Assembly (NCBI RefSeq): GCF_009856605.1
Contig: NZ_CP047242.1
Location: 1,982,001-2,046,000 of the forward strand
From: Trichormus variabilis 0441
GTDB taxonomy: Bacteria > Cyanobacteriota > Cyanobacteriia > Cyanobacteriales > Nostocaceae
Reading direction: 5' to 3'
DNA length: 64,000 nucleotides
This document shows, in pieces, positions 55,981-64,000 of the stretch (its first letter is position 1; each line of letters starts with the position of its first letter). The translations under genes and the position numbers were made by a program. Below the pieces are notes generated by a model that saw only the letters and a list, made by a program, of their open reading frames with translations, was not told the origin of the DNA and did no database searches.

Positions 55981-56304
55981 ATGACACAGGAAACCAGCGA
56001 AAAAATTAGTAATTTAATAACACAAAATAAAATTATGGTTTTCATGAAGGGAACCAAATTGATGCCTCAGTGCGGCTTCTCTAACAATGTTGTGCAGATT
56101 CTCAATACTTTGGGTGTTCCTTTTGAGACTATCAACGTTTTAGAAGACCAAGAAATTCGTCAGGGTATTAAAGAATATTCCAACTGGCCGACAATTCCCC
56201 AAGTTTATATCAATGGTGAATTTATCGGTGGTTCCGATATTTTGATTGAACTTTACCAAAAAGGTGAGTTACAGCAATTAGTGGAAGTCGCTTTAGCTTC
56301 TTAG
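55981..56304 (+). CDS. grxD: monothiol glutaredoxin (Grx4/GrxD type)
   Basis: A 107-residue monothiol glutaredoxin. The active site is MPQCGFS with Cys31 (CGFS), followed by WPTIPQVYINGEFIGGSDI, the glutathione-binding TVP-type region. CGFS glutaredoxins bind [2Fe-2S] with glutathione and deliver it to apoproteins; with BolA partners they also sense iron. Gene order BolA then CGFS Grx supports this pairing. A hairpin with a T-run follows about 100 bp later. Confidence 0.95.
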   Translation: MTQETSEKISNLITQNKIMVFMKGTKLMPQCGFSNNVVQILNTLGVPFETINVLEDQEIRQGIKEYSNWPTIPQVYINGEFIGGSDILIELYQKGELQQLVEVALAS

Positions 56305-56388
56305 TATTCTGGGAAAAAGGGATTCAAAACCCTAATCATATACAAATGTAGTGGGAGTTCAATAAATTTGGATGAACCCCTCTCCATA

Positions 56389-56428
56389 CCTCTCCCCGCT
56401 TCGGGGAGAGGCTTAAAACTCTGATTTT
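56389..56428 (+). terminator. possible terminator of the BolA/Grx unit
   Basis: CCTCTCCCCG (56389-56398) and CGGGGAGAGG (56402-56411) form a 10-bp GC-rich stem with a three-base loop; T-rich GATTTTTT follows near 56421-56428. It belongs to the palindromic repeat family near the DUF559 gene, so the terminator function is partly an inference. Confidence 0.55.
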
Positions 56429-56493
56429 TTACTTAGTTATAGATTTTGAACAGCCTTCTCTGCGGGACAACACACCCTACCCACTGAGTAGTT

Positions 56494-56994
56494 TTATTTA
56501 CGTACCTGGCTAACTAGGTGAGTGAGTTCTGGTAATATCAGTTTTTCCATACCTAAACGCACGGCGTTGCTGGAACCGGGAAGGGAGAAGATTAATTGAT
56601 TTTGATATACGCCTGCAATAGCACGAGAGGCGATCGCTCGTGAGCCAATTTCTTGATAACTTAAATATCTAAATATTTCCCCAAATCCGGGTAGGGTTTT
56701 CTCTAATAGTTTTTCAATAGCATCATAAGTAGTATCTCTCGGTGCAATACCTGTACCACCATTAAAAATTACCGCATCTAAATTAGAATTCTGACTCAAT
56801 AATGCCAACTGTGCTTGGATTTGTGCTGGTTCATCGGGAATAATTGCGTAGGTTTCTACAGTATAATTTGCATCGATTAGTAACTGTTGAATGAGAAGAC
56901 CGCTTTTATCTGTCTCTGGGGTACGTGTATCGCTCACAGTAATAACCGCACAATTTACCGTTATTCCTGGTGTATCTGGATGAGGTTTTTCCAT
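56494..56994 (-). CDS. moaB: MoaB/Mog-type molybdenum cofactor protein
   Basis: A 166-residue MogA/MoaB-family protein, binding molybdopterin in molybdenum cofactor assembly. Motifs: VITVSDTRTPETDKSG (about 19-34), IPDEPAQIQAQL, IFNGGTGIAPRDTTYDAIE (about 76-94), and FSLPGSSNAVRLGMEKLILPEL. The ATG at 56994 is used (MEKPHPDTPG); the longer frame from a TTG at 57024 lies in repeats. No other mo- genes are adjacent. Confidence 0.9.
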   Translation of the reverse strand: MEKPHPDTPGITVNCAVITVSDTRTPETDKSGLLIQQLLIDANYTVETYAIIPDEPAQIQAQLALLSQNSNLDAVIFNGGTGIAPRDTTYDAIEKLLEKTLPGFGEIFRYLSYQEIGSRAIASRAIAGVYQNQLIFSLPGSSNAVRLGMEKLILPELTHLVSQVRK

Positions 56995-57138
56995 TATGTG
57001 TAGGGAGGATAAGTCAATAGTCAATAGTCAATAGTCCAAAACTCTCTTGACCGTTGACCGTTGACCCTTACGGGTTCGATAGTTGCTTTCCGACGCAAGG
57101 CGACAGGAACGCACTATCTCACTGTTGACCGTTGACTT

Positions 57139-57474
57139 TTAAGATTTACTGAATCCTAAATCGTTTTCTTGGGCGTAACGTTCCATAAATCTGATGAAAC
57201 GCTCCCATTCTTGGGCTGATTTCATCACATAAACAGCCTCTACTCCTTCAGGTCTACCGTTGACAAATTTACCCTTAACCTCACGGGTGATAATTTCTCC
57301 TTCTTCGTCAATTAAATACATCCCGGTAATATCTTCAGTAGTACCTTGGTCTAAAATTTTAGGATTTGTAAAAATAAAAGTTGCTGTACCAGTGTCACCT
57401 GTGCGCGATCGCGTCAAACGTACTTCTGGAATTACTTCTTCATCGAGTCCTCTAGAAAACTGGATTTTTGCCAT
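57139..57474 (-). CDS. psb28: photosystem II assembly protein Psb28
   Basis: A 111-residue protein, soluble or peripheral on the cytoplasmic side, that joins photosystem II assembly intermediates near CP47 and cytochrome b559. Family motifs: [55 protein letters not shown] and [13 protein letters not shown]. Length is typical. It stands alone; upstream in the same direction lies the large membrane repeat protein gene. Confidence 0.97.
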   Translation of the reverse strand: MAKIQFSRGLDEEVIPEVRLTRSRTGDTGTATFIFTNPKILDQGTTEDITGMYLIDEEGEIITREVKGKFVNGRPEGVEAVYVMKSAQEWERFIRFMERYAQENDLGFSKS

Positions 57475-57543
57475 GATGTAAGTATTTAAAGTTTTATGAT
57501 GCCAATTTAATATTCTCTCATCATTTAGAACTCAAAAGACTGC

Positions 57544-57676
57544 GGATTGGGGATTGGGGATTGGGGACTGGGGATTGGGGATTGGGGATTGGGGACTGGG
57601 GATTGGGGATTGGGGACTGGGTTAAAAACCCCTAAACCCCTTACACCCTTACACCCCTAAACCCTTACACCCCTAA
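57544..57676. repeat. GGGGATT tandem repeats and C-rich tract
   Basis: About ten GGGGATT/GGGGACT units (57544-57621) followed by CCCTAAACCCCTTACACCC-type runs (57627-57676). It covers the 3' end of the next gene, whose stop codon lies near 57673. Confidence 0.75.
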
Positions 57677-60600
57677 TTCATAACGGCTAATGCACCAGCG
57701 ATCGCACTAGCGACTAGAGAAGAGAAAGCTGTACCAAATAGCCACCAGGCGGCGCTAGCAACGGTTTTTCTGGTTTCTTCTACTTGTTGTCTAGCTTGCT
57801 GTCTCACGGCTTTGATGCGTTTTTGTGCTTCTTGTTGGATGCGTCCGGCGCGATGTAGGACGCTATCCCGTGCGGCTTCGATTTGGTCGATGATGCGGTT
57901 AACATCTTCCCTGGAGATATCCTCACGGGAACTGAGAACTGCAACTAGGGTATCACGGTCAAATTGACTGAGGCGATCGCGTAAGGCTTCAAATCCAGCT
58001 TGTGGGTCATCAAATAATTTAGCAAAGTCCTGACGGATACCTTCATAGTTGAGTTCTGGACGATCCAGGGAGTTGAGATAGTTGCGAATCTTGTCAAAGA
58101 CTTGGTCAATTGCTGACTGTAACTGATGCTGAATCTGCTGCACTTGCTCGGTAATGGTGTTGCGGACTGACTCAATTTGATCGGCGATGCGGTTGGCTTC
58201 TTCCTCTGAGATGTCTTCCCGTTGGGAGAGTAAAGCCACAATTGTTGCATGGTCGAACTTAGAAACGCGATCGCCTAAACTACCAATTCCCAAGCGTGGA
58301 TCTCGCAAGAGTAATTGTAAATCGCTTTTGATTCCTTCTGGGTTCAGCTCCTCTTTGTTGGTTTGACGTAAATAATCTTCTAGACCGGCTTCAAAGTCTA
58401 CAACCCTTTGAGTAGCACGTTTAGCAAAACGGCGGGGCGCTCTGATAATATCCCTAATAGCGTCTTGTAGTTGATCAATAATCCCATTAACTTGGTCTTC
58501 GCTCAAGTTTTGCTGTTGGCTGAGGATTTTGACTAAGGTTTCTCTGTCAATTTGAGATAACCGATGTCTCAACGCCACCGCACCTTCTTTCGGGTCAGTG
58601 AGTAAAGTTGCCAAATCTTGCCTAATACCTTCAGGGTCGAGTTCTTCTAGGTTAGTATTGCGGAGATAGTTGGCGATCGCTGTGGTAGTTTTTTCGTATT
58701 GTGCTTTAGTTTGGTCTACCACGGCTTGGGGTGCTTGTAGAACGCTATCTCTAACAGCTTCTACCTGATCGATAATTTGATTAATTTGCGCCTCACTTAA
58801 GTCTTGACGCTGATTGAGCAACTGTACTAAGGTATCACGGTCAAATTGAGATAAGCGCGATCGTACAAGATTAATTCCCACTTGGGGGTCTTCTAATAAC
58901 ACTCGCAAATCCCGCTTAATTGCGTCAGGATTTAACTCTTCTTTCTTGGTGTGACGCAGATATTCCTCTACCTTTTGCCATAGTTCATTGGCTTTGGTGG
59001 TTGCTTGTTCTTGGGTTTCTCTGGCTTGATTGAGAAAATTATCGCGGATGCCTTCGAGTTGACTAACAATATTATTAGCCTCTGCTTCACTGAAATCTTG
59101 GCGTTGCAACAATACTTGTACAAAGGCTTCTCGGTCAAATTCTTGCAAGCGAGTATTGATATCTGCAAACTCCTGTCCTGCTTCTGTTAACAAATTACCA
59201 AAATCTCGGTTAATTGCCTCAGAATTCAGTTCTGGTTTACCAGTAGCACGGAGATAATTTTCGATACGGCTGCGGATTTCTCTACCTTTTTCGACTTTCT
59301 CCGATTGCTGGACTGTTTCTAAAACTTGCTGACGGATACTCTCCATGTCTTGAGCAATTTCTTTCACCTTGGCTTCCGTCAGGTCGCCTCGTTGTGTCAG
59401 CCAGTTAGTAAAATCATTTGAGTTTAATTGTTCAATTTGCTGGCGGATATTTGTAGGATCTGCCTGTGGGTCGTAGATGACATCCGGAAATTCATTTCTA
59501 ATAGTGAGGCGGTTGAAGTGCCAAGGAAAAGAATTGCGGATATAGTCTTCTACGTCTGTTTTGATCGTGTTATCACTTGGGGGTGAGAATCTGTGACTAA
59601 TTTGCTCAGTAGTTTTCTCTCGAATCTGTTGCAATTGTTTGGTGATTCTCTCGACATCGATATCTTGAACTTTATCTCGTAACTGTTGCAGTTGATTGGT
59701 AATTCTGTCTACATCGATATCAGAAACATCTACCCGATCTAGTACTGCTGGTACGGCGGCGCTGATACCATATTTCACCGCTTGCTGCATCATCCCATTT
59801 CTACCATTACCGTTTTTCCTAGATGTCACTAGTTGTTGCAAACGTTCACCCAAATCTTCAGACTTTAACTCTTCTGGTGTGGCAGATTGCAGTAAATTAA
59901 TTACTTGTTCTGTGGGATTTCTGCGATGGGAAACTTGCTGCCAAGCTGCTTGTAATTGGTCAGCAATTTGGTTGATATTAGCTGGGGATAAATTGGTGCG
60001 ATCGCTAATTAAATCGACAAATGTTTGGCGATTCACATTTTGTAGTAAATCACTATCACCGAGGGATTGCCAATCTACATCAGCTAATATTTTGTCAAAC
60101 TGACTGCGGATTTCGTTTAAGTTTAGTGGTGGTAATTGTAGTGCCGATAAAGAACTTTGCAGGGTATTTTTAATCGCATCCTGGTCAAAACCTGCGGTTA
60201 ATTCGCGCCGGACTGCGGCTGTAATATCTTCTGCTGTGGATACCATTTGGCTTCTAGTTGTTGCTGCACCAATAGCGCTAGTAGCCGTCCCTGTTAGAGC
60301 TTGTAACCCTGAGCTAACTGTGCTGATAATTGAACCTAGAAAGGAACCTAAGGCGGAAGAACCCAACCAAATGATTAAAAAGAAGTAGGTAGACCAAATG
60401 ACCACACCACTAATTACCCCTAAGGTTGTATTGGCGATCAAGCTCAATTTTACTGCTAAGAAAGTGGCTGCGAATAAAGCAATACTGGCTGTGACTATTG
60501 CCCAACTACCAACTTTTGCTTCTACTTCTCTAACTTGCTTACCAAAACTTTCTGAGTCGTCGTCATCATCACTATAGGGATTTCTGCCGTAAGTAGAAAT

Positions 60601-60804
60601 GCCAACGGCAACAGAAAGATTAGTTAATAGTAAATGGAAGGCGATCGCCATCAGAGTACCAGCCAATAAAGCCACTAAAATTTTCGTCCCAGAAAAACTA
60701 ATAGGGACTGCTGTAGGAGCTATTACTTCCGGCAATTTATTTGTGCCTGCTATTCCCAAGGAGAACCAGGAATAAATTAAAAAACTATCCAAATTGTAGA
60801 ACAT
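57673..60804 (-). CDS. large membrane protein with repeated helical modules (1043 aa)
   Basis: A 1043-residue protein with transmembrane segments near the N-terminus (about 40-70, 100-125, 130-160) and one at the C-terminus (about 1015-1040). Between them lie about seven copies of a ~85-110-residue module. Consensus: NYLRxTxxEELNPEGIRxDLxxLLxDP, then LxxRLSQFDRDTLVxLLSQRxDLSE, then NxIIDQxExxRDSVL. Modules contain SAP-like helical pairs and are joined by coiled-coil linkers rich in Gln/Glu/Arg. Automatic pipelines often misname such proteins. I recognise no catalytic domain. It might be a membrane scaffold. Transcribed away from the YflT-like gene. Confidence 0.75.
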   Translation of the reverse strand: MFYNLDSFLIYSWFSLGIAGTNKLPEVIAPTAVPISFSGTKILVALLAGTLMAIAFHLLLTNLSVAVGISTYGRNPYSDDDDDSESFGKQVREVEAKVGSWAIVTASIALFAATFLAVKLSLIANTTLGVISGVVIWSTYFFLIIWLGSSALGSFLGSIISTVSSGLQALTGTATSAIGAATTRSQMVSTAEDITAAVRRELTAGFDQDAIKNTLQSSLSALQLPPLNLNEIRSQFDKILADVDWQSLGDSDLLQNVNRQTFVDLISDRTNLSPANINQIADQLQAAWQQVSHRRNPTEQVINLLQSATPEELKSEDLGERLQQLVTSRKNGNGRNGMMQQAVKYGISAAVPAVLDRVDVSDIDVDRITNQLQQLRDKVQDIDVERITKQLQQIREKTTEQISHRFSPPSDNTIKTDVEDYIRNSFPWHFNRLTIRNEFPDVIYDPQADPTNIRQQIEQLNSNDFTNWLTQRGDLTEAKVKEIAQDMESIRQQVLETVQQSEKVEKGREIRSRIENYLRATGKPELNSEAINRDFGNLLTEAGQEFADINTRLQEFDREAFVQVLLQRQDFSEAEANNIVSQLEGIRDNFLNQARETQEQATTKANELWQKVEEYLRHTKKEELNPDAIKRDLRVLLEDPQVGINLVRSRLSQFDRDTLVQLLNQRQDLSEAQINQIIDQVEAVRDSVLQAPQAVVDQTKAQYEKTTTAIANYLRNTNLEELDPEGIRQDLATLLTDPKEGAVALRHRLSQIDRETLVKILSQQQNLSEDQVNGIIDQLQDAIRDIIRAPRRFAKRATQRVVDFEAGLEDYLRQTNKEELNPEGIKSDLQLLLRDPRLGIGSLGDRVSKFDHATIVALLSQREDISEEEANRIADQIESVRNTITEQVQQIQHQLQSAIDQVFDKIRNYLNSLDRPELNYEGIRQDFAKLFDDPQAGFEALRDRLSQFDRDTLVAVLSSREDISREDVNRIIDQIEAARDSVLHRAGRIQQEAQKRIKAVRQQARQQVEETRKTVASAAWWLFGTAFSSLVASAIAGALAVMN

Positions 60805-61372
60805 AGGATTCTTATACCTTACGTCCGATAGATGAAATACCCATTACTTTATAAAGGGCTTATCTCTTAGCTTAGTTATTGTTGGTAATGCTCTACACTT
60901 TCGCAGGTAATAACCACATTTATCAAAGGTTATATCTTTTGTTTAGCTATTCAGACAATGAAGATAATTATCTTTGCACTTATAAATATGGGCTAAGACT
61001 ATAAAAGTCAGATTTGATTTCTACAAAAATCAAAATAGTAAACTGGGTATTTTCCAACCCACAAATAATTTGACAATGGAACAATTTATTTTTTTAACTT
61101 AATTGCAACCAGAAAACGGAATTATTCCAGAAGACGCTATAAATAATTTTTCTATCTACAAAAGGGCTTGTTTTATAAACTATTAATTCTTGATTTGGTT
61201 GCTATTTTAACCTTGGAAAATCATCTATATCTAATGACAGATCCATGAATTCAGCCAACAGATTGATGAAAATAATTGAGAAGACAGAGATAAATAGAAA
61301 GTAATGAAATCAATTATTTTCTAAAAAATTAATTACCTAATCTTGTCTTTTGTTGTTTGGAGAAATTAAACA
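60805..61372. other. AT-rich spacer between divergent genes
   Basis: 568 bp, very AT-rich. No frame of coding quality, repeat or RNA was seen. Both flanking genes must start here; the downstream gene has a good ribosome binding site GGAGA eight bases before its ATG. Confidence 0.5.
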
Positions 61373-62650
61373 ATGGTAGTAGGTGTACATAGACGTGCTG
61401 TAGGCGTATTTTCTCATCGCCGAGATGCTGAACAAGCCCTCCACGAATTGAAACAATCCGGTTTTGCAATGGATAGAATTTCCATCATCGCTCAGGATGC
61501 AGACCGGGATGAAGAGATTGCTGGTAGCCCCGTGCGAGAGAAAGTAGGCGATAAGTCTGACGAGGGTGCCAAAACAGGGGCTATTACTGGCGGTGCTTTA
61601 GGCGGCTTGGGTGGTTTATTAGTTGGTCTTGGCACTCTAGCAATTCCAGGTATTGGGCCTATCATGTTAGCAGGAGCAACTGCGACCACCTTGGCTACAA
61701 CCCTTGCTGGTGCTGGACTTGGTGCCGTGGCTGGTGGTCTATTGGGTGGGTTAATTGGTTTAGGAATTCCAGAGGAACGAGCTAGAGGCTATGAAGACCG
61801 TGTACGCCGTGGTCACTATTTAGTCATAGTAGACGGGACAGATGCAGAAATCGCCCAAGCAGAGGCAATCCTGCGTCGTCGCGGCATAGAAGACTACGAT
61901 ATCTATGATGCCCCTGGAACCGCAGCAGCAGCCACTGGCGTTACTCATCGAGATGTGGTTCCCGCAACAACCAGACAAAGAAGCAGAAGAGCGATCGGTG
62001 TATTCCCTCACCGTCGAGATGCAGAAGCCGCATTAACAGAATTGCGGGATGCAGGTTTCTCCATGAATCAAGTTTCCCTCATCGCCAAAGATAGCAGTGA
62101 TAGCAAAACCACTGGTGCGAACCTCGGTCATGGTAATAAAGCCGACGAAGGAGCCAAGGCTGGAGCCGCTACAGGTGGAGGTTTAGGCGCTTTAGGCGGT
62201 CTATTAGTAGGATTGGGTGCTTTGGCAATCCCCGGAGTTGGGCCAGTCATTGCAGGTGGTGCAGCTGCTACCGCGATCGCCACAACTTTAGCAGGTGGCG
62301 CTCTCGGTGCAGCCGCAGGTGGAATTGTTGGCGGACTCGTGGGCTTGGGAATCCCTGAAGACAAAGCGCGAGTTTATAGCGATCGCTTCCAAAGAGGTGA
62401 CTACCTCATCATTGTTGACGGTACAGAGACCGAAATTCAACACGCTGAGGCTATCCTCAAACGTCGTGGTATTCAAGAATACTCAGTTTTTGATGCCACC
62501 GATTTACATGATACACACCGCCGAGATGTTGATAGCACAATCACAGGCGATCGCACTTCCTCCACTGTAGGCGATCGTATTTCCTCTACTGTAGGTCACG
62601 ACACAGAACCAAGCGTAGTGATTATTGATCACCGAGAAGAAAGAATCTAA
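61373..62650 (+). CDS. duplicated YflT-like (general stress 17M) protein
   Basis: A 425-residue protein made of two tandem copies of one unit. Each has a 'VGVFxHRRDAExALxELxxxGFxMxxxSxIAxD' head (about 8-45 and 205-240), the general stress 17M/YflT domain pattern, then a long glycine-zipper membrane-like stretch (GGLGGLLVGLGTLAIPGIGP; GGLLVGLGALAIPGVGPVIA), then IPEERARGYEDRVRRGHYLV / IPEDKARVYSDRFQRGDYLI and a closing YxVFDA. The C-terminal tail (about 395-425) is polar. It may be a membrane-associated stress protein; no enzyme motif. Strong SD. A BON lipoprotein gene follows. Confidence 0.82.
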   Translation: MVVGVHRRAVGVFSHRRDAEQALHELKQSGFAMDRISIIAQDADRDEEIAGSPVREKVGDKSDEGAKTGAITGGALGGLGGLLVGLGTLAIPGIGPIMLAGATATTLATTLAGAGLGAVAGGLLGGLIGLGIPEERARGYEDRVRRGHYLVIVDGTDAEIAQAEAILRRRGIEDYDIYDAPGTAAAATGVTHRDVVPATTRQRSRRAIGVFPHRRDAEAALTELRDAGFSMNQVSLIAKDSSDSKTTGANLGHGNKADEGAKAGAATGGGLGALGGLLVGLGALAIPGVGPVIAGGAAATAIATTLAGGALGAAAGGIVGGLVGLGIPEDKARVYSDRFQRGDYLIIVDGTETEIQHAEAILKRRGIQEYSVFDATDLHDTHRRDVDSTITGDRTSSTVGDRISSTVGHDTEPSVVIIDHREERI

Positions 62651-62745
62651 TCCCATTGATGAACTGAGGGACGTGATGTATCGCGTCTCTCAAGAACTAA
62701 ACAAAATCTATCCTCTCTAAATTATTGATACCCGGAAATAAAGAA

Positions 62746-63207
62746 ATGAAAAAGCTTACTCCTCTTCTAATTAGTTCTTTACTAGTTTTTGGTGCTGCGG
62801 CTTGTCAAGATGGTGCAAGAACCAGTCAATCCGCACCCGATACTCCCGCAGAAAATGTACAAGCGCCCTCGGCGGAAGCAACCCAAGCTGCTCAACAAGA
62901 CGCTCAGAGCGAGGTTCGTAGAGATCAACTCAACTCTGACATCCGCGCCCGCGAACAACGCAACAATGCTACTGGCGGCGATGCACAAAGAGCTGAAGGT
63001 GATTTAGCTAGCGAAGTTCGTTCTAAATTAGAGGCAAATATACCTAATGGTGCATTAACAGTCCAAGCAGAAGATAATGGTACTGTCACTGTCGGCGGAA
63101 CCGTCAACAACCAAGACCAGTTGGCTAAAATCGAACCTTTAGCTAAAGAAATTAAAGGTGTCACCAACGTAGTTGTCAAAGCAACTGTCGCTCCCCCAAA
63201 CAGTTAA
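62746..63207 (+). CDS. BON-domain lipoprotein
   Basis: A 153-residue lipoprotein: signal ending in GAAAC (Cys20), then a Gln/Ala-rich disordered stretch (about 21-80) and a single BON domain (about 85-150; EVRSKLEANIPNGALTVQAEDNGTVTVGGTV, IEPLAKEIKGVTNVVVKATV). BON proteins bind phospholipid or sit at the envelope and are often induced by osmotic stress. ATG 62746 is chosen; a TTG at 62725 would add seven unsupported residues. It follows the YflT-like gene at 95 bp in the same direction. Confidence 0.85.
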   Translation: MKKLTPLLISSLLVFGAAACQDGARTSQSAPDTPAENVQAPSAEATQAAQQDAQSEVRRDQLNSDIRAREQRNNATGGDAQRAEGDLASEVRSKLEANIPNGALTVQAEDNGTVTVGGTVNNQDQLAKIEPLAKEIKGVTNVVVKATVAPPNS

Positions 63208-63331
63208 GGGACTTCCAGCTAAAAAATATCCAATCGCTTTGGTAAGCAGGGAAAGCAGGGGGTTCACAAGTGTATGTTTTTTACCAAGCAGTAAGTCATG
63301 ACTTTGAGACTAACGAGAGAATCATCATTTC

Positions 63332-63397
63332 ACTAACCCCTAAACCCCTACACCCTTATCCAAACCCTTGATTTTTCGCTTTCATACGTAAGTCCTA
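63332..63397. mobile_element. truncated MITE-like element, copy 4
   Basis: Ends TACGTAAGTCCTA (63385-63397) after CCAAACCCTTGATTTTTCGCT, matching the right-hand part of the MITE (compare 20077-20228, reversed). The left end is missing. It lies in the 316-bp gap 63208-63523, which otherwise has no gene. Confidence 0.65.
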
Positions 63398-63523
63398 TTT
63401 GTATCAGTAGTTAGGTGTACTAACTACTGAGAATTTTCGTTGACAACTGGTGATGGGAATGTTTATGTTTATTTACGTCTAGTAAATTAAAAAAGCTGTT
63501 GTAATTACCAACATATAAAAACT

Positions 63524-63958
63524 ATGGAAACCGAACAAAAGCAACCGGAATCCTTAAATACCGAAGTATCTCAGGGAACAATCGCACTGTCTAGTGCAGG
63601 ACAGAGCAACCTACCTCTATTACCACCAGCTACAGCAACTACTCCTGAGTGGCAGCAAATTACCAATCAAGTAACGGACTTTTTGGCAGAACTTCCCGAA
63701 TATTTAGGTAGTTTCTATCAACAATACAGCCGCTCAATTCTCACCGTTTTGCTCATCTTAGCGGCACTCGTCACCTTAAAAGTAGTACTAGCTTTGTTAG
63801 GTGCAATCAATGGTATTCCCTTGCTAGCGCCGTTATTTGAGTTGATTGGCCTTAGTTACTCAACATGGTTTACTTTCCGTTATCTGATCAAGTCCTCAAC
63901 TCGCCAAGAATTAACCGCCGAAATTAGGACACTGAAATCTCAAGTTTTTGGGGAATAA
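63524..63958 (+). CDS. CAAD-domain thylakoid protein (CURT1-like)
   Basis: A 144-residue protein. The CAAD/CURT1 pattern is clear: a hydrophilic start, then two helices (LTVLLILAALVTLKVVLALLG and LLAPLFELIGLSYSTWFTFRYLI) and an amphipathic end (RQELTAEIRTLKSQVFG). CAAD domains were first found fused to cyanobacterial aminoacyl-tRNA synthetases and as free thylakoid proteins; the plant counterpart CURT1 bends thylakoid margins. This is the free form, likely acting on thylakoid curvature. It stands alone in the final stretch of the window. Confidence 0.92.
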   Translation: METEQKQPESLNTEVSQGTIALSSAGQSNLPLLPPATATTPEWQQITNQVTDFLAELPEYLGSFYQQYSRSILTVLLILAALVTLKVVLALLGAINGIPLLAPLFELIGLSYSTWFTFRYLIKSSTRQELTAEIRTLKSQVFGE

Positions 63959-64000
63959 ATTTCACCCAGATAGCTATCAGAAATCATCTGTAAACAAATA

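Noticed and set aside
57050..57120. tRNA-like GGGTTCGATAG at about 57073
   Set aside because: No cloverleaf can be drawn around it; it belongs to an intergenic repeat.
1..64000. CRISPR array
   Set aside because: Tandem repeats seen are heptamers, nonamers or coding repeats, without unique spacers of constant length.

Overview
The window reads as a filamentous cyanobacterial chromosome, most likely a Nostoc/Anabaena/Trichormus-type member of the Nostocales. The evidence is photosystem II genes (psb27, psb28), a CAAD/CURT1-type thylakoid protein, an FtsH protease, many GCGATCGC (HIP1) octamers, heptanucleotide tandem repeats of the GTCAATA type, and families of short palindromic repeats. No rRNA, tRNA, CRISPR array or complete insertion sequence was seen. 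The content is mostly housekeeping genes, with one small accessory patch and several mobile miniature elements.

Region 1-14,900 holds the start of a DUF255 protein, clpP, an unknown dsRBD-like protein, an RNB-family exoribonuclease followed at once by ubiX, a LapA-like membrane protein, aroK, argB, a TPR protein, a DUF3153 lipoprotein, then pdxH and an AI-2E-type permease that diverge with only 23 bp between their start codons, and a DUF1361 protein. Region 15,000-25,800 holds a lipoprotein, a PEP-CTERM-type exported protein, an acyltransferase, a sugar ABC permease, purN (whose last codons lie inside a miniature element), a CPBP protease, a DUF3326 protein, a small conserved protein, a [2Fe-2S] ferredoxin and acnB.

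Region 25,840-28,450 is an accessory patch. It has an AT-rich, HIP1-free AIPR-type abortive-infection gene and a DUF559 endonuclease-like gene bracketed by palindromic repeats, one of which supplies its stop codon. Region 28,500-42,300 holds an Hsp70-like protein, UV endonuclease uvsE, ftsH, a class IV aminotransferase, a TPR-like protein, psb27, a GH10-like glycosidase, an alpha/beta hydrolase and polA. Region 42,870-49,320 carries two large tandem genes for RTX-type secreted proteins that share a duplicated C-terminal half. Region 49,370-64,000 holds an SRPBCC protein, a CPXCG protein, a B12/radical SAM enzyme, a SemiSWEET transporter, a protein with about seven copies of an unrecognised ~60-residue repeat, aroC, a BolA-monothiol glutaredoxin pair, a MoaB-type protein, psb28, a 1043-residue membrane protein with a repeated helical module, and a short stress/envelope group (duplicated YflT-like protein, BON lipoprotein, CAAD protein).

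Themes linking the genes are chorismate and its use (aroK, aroC, a possible pabC), photosystem II assembly and repair (psb27, psb28, ftsH), iron-sulfur and redox handling (ferredoxin, BolA/Grx, acnB), and surface or stress proteins. Repeats repeatedly form the exact 3' end of genes (purN, the DUF559 gene, the DUF3326 gene). That is the most distinctive structural feature of the window.
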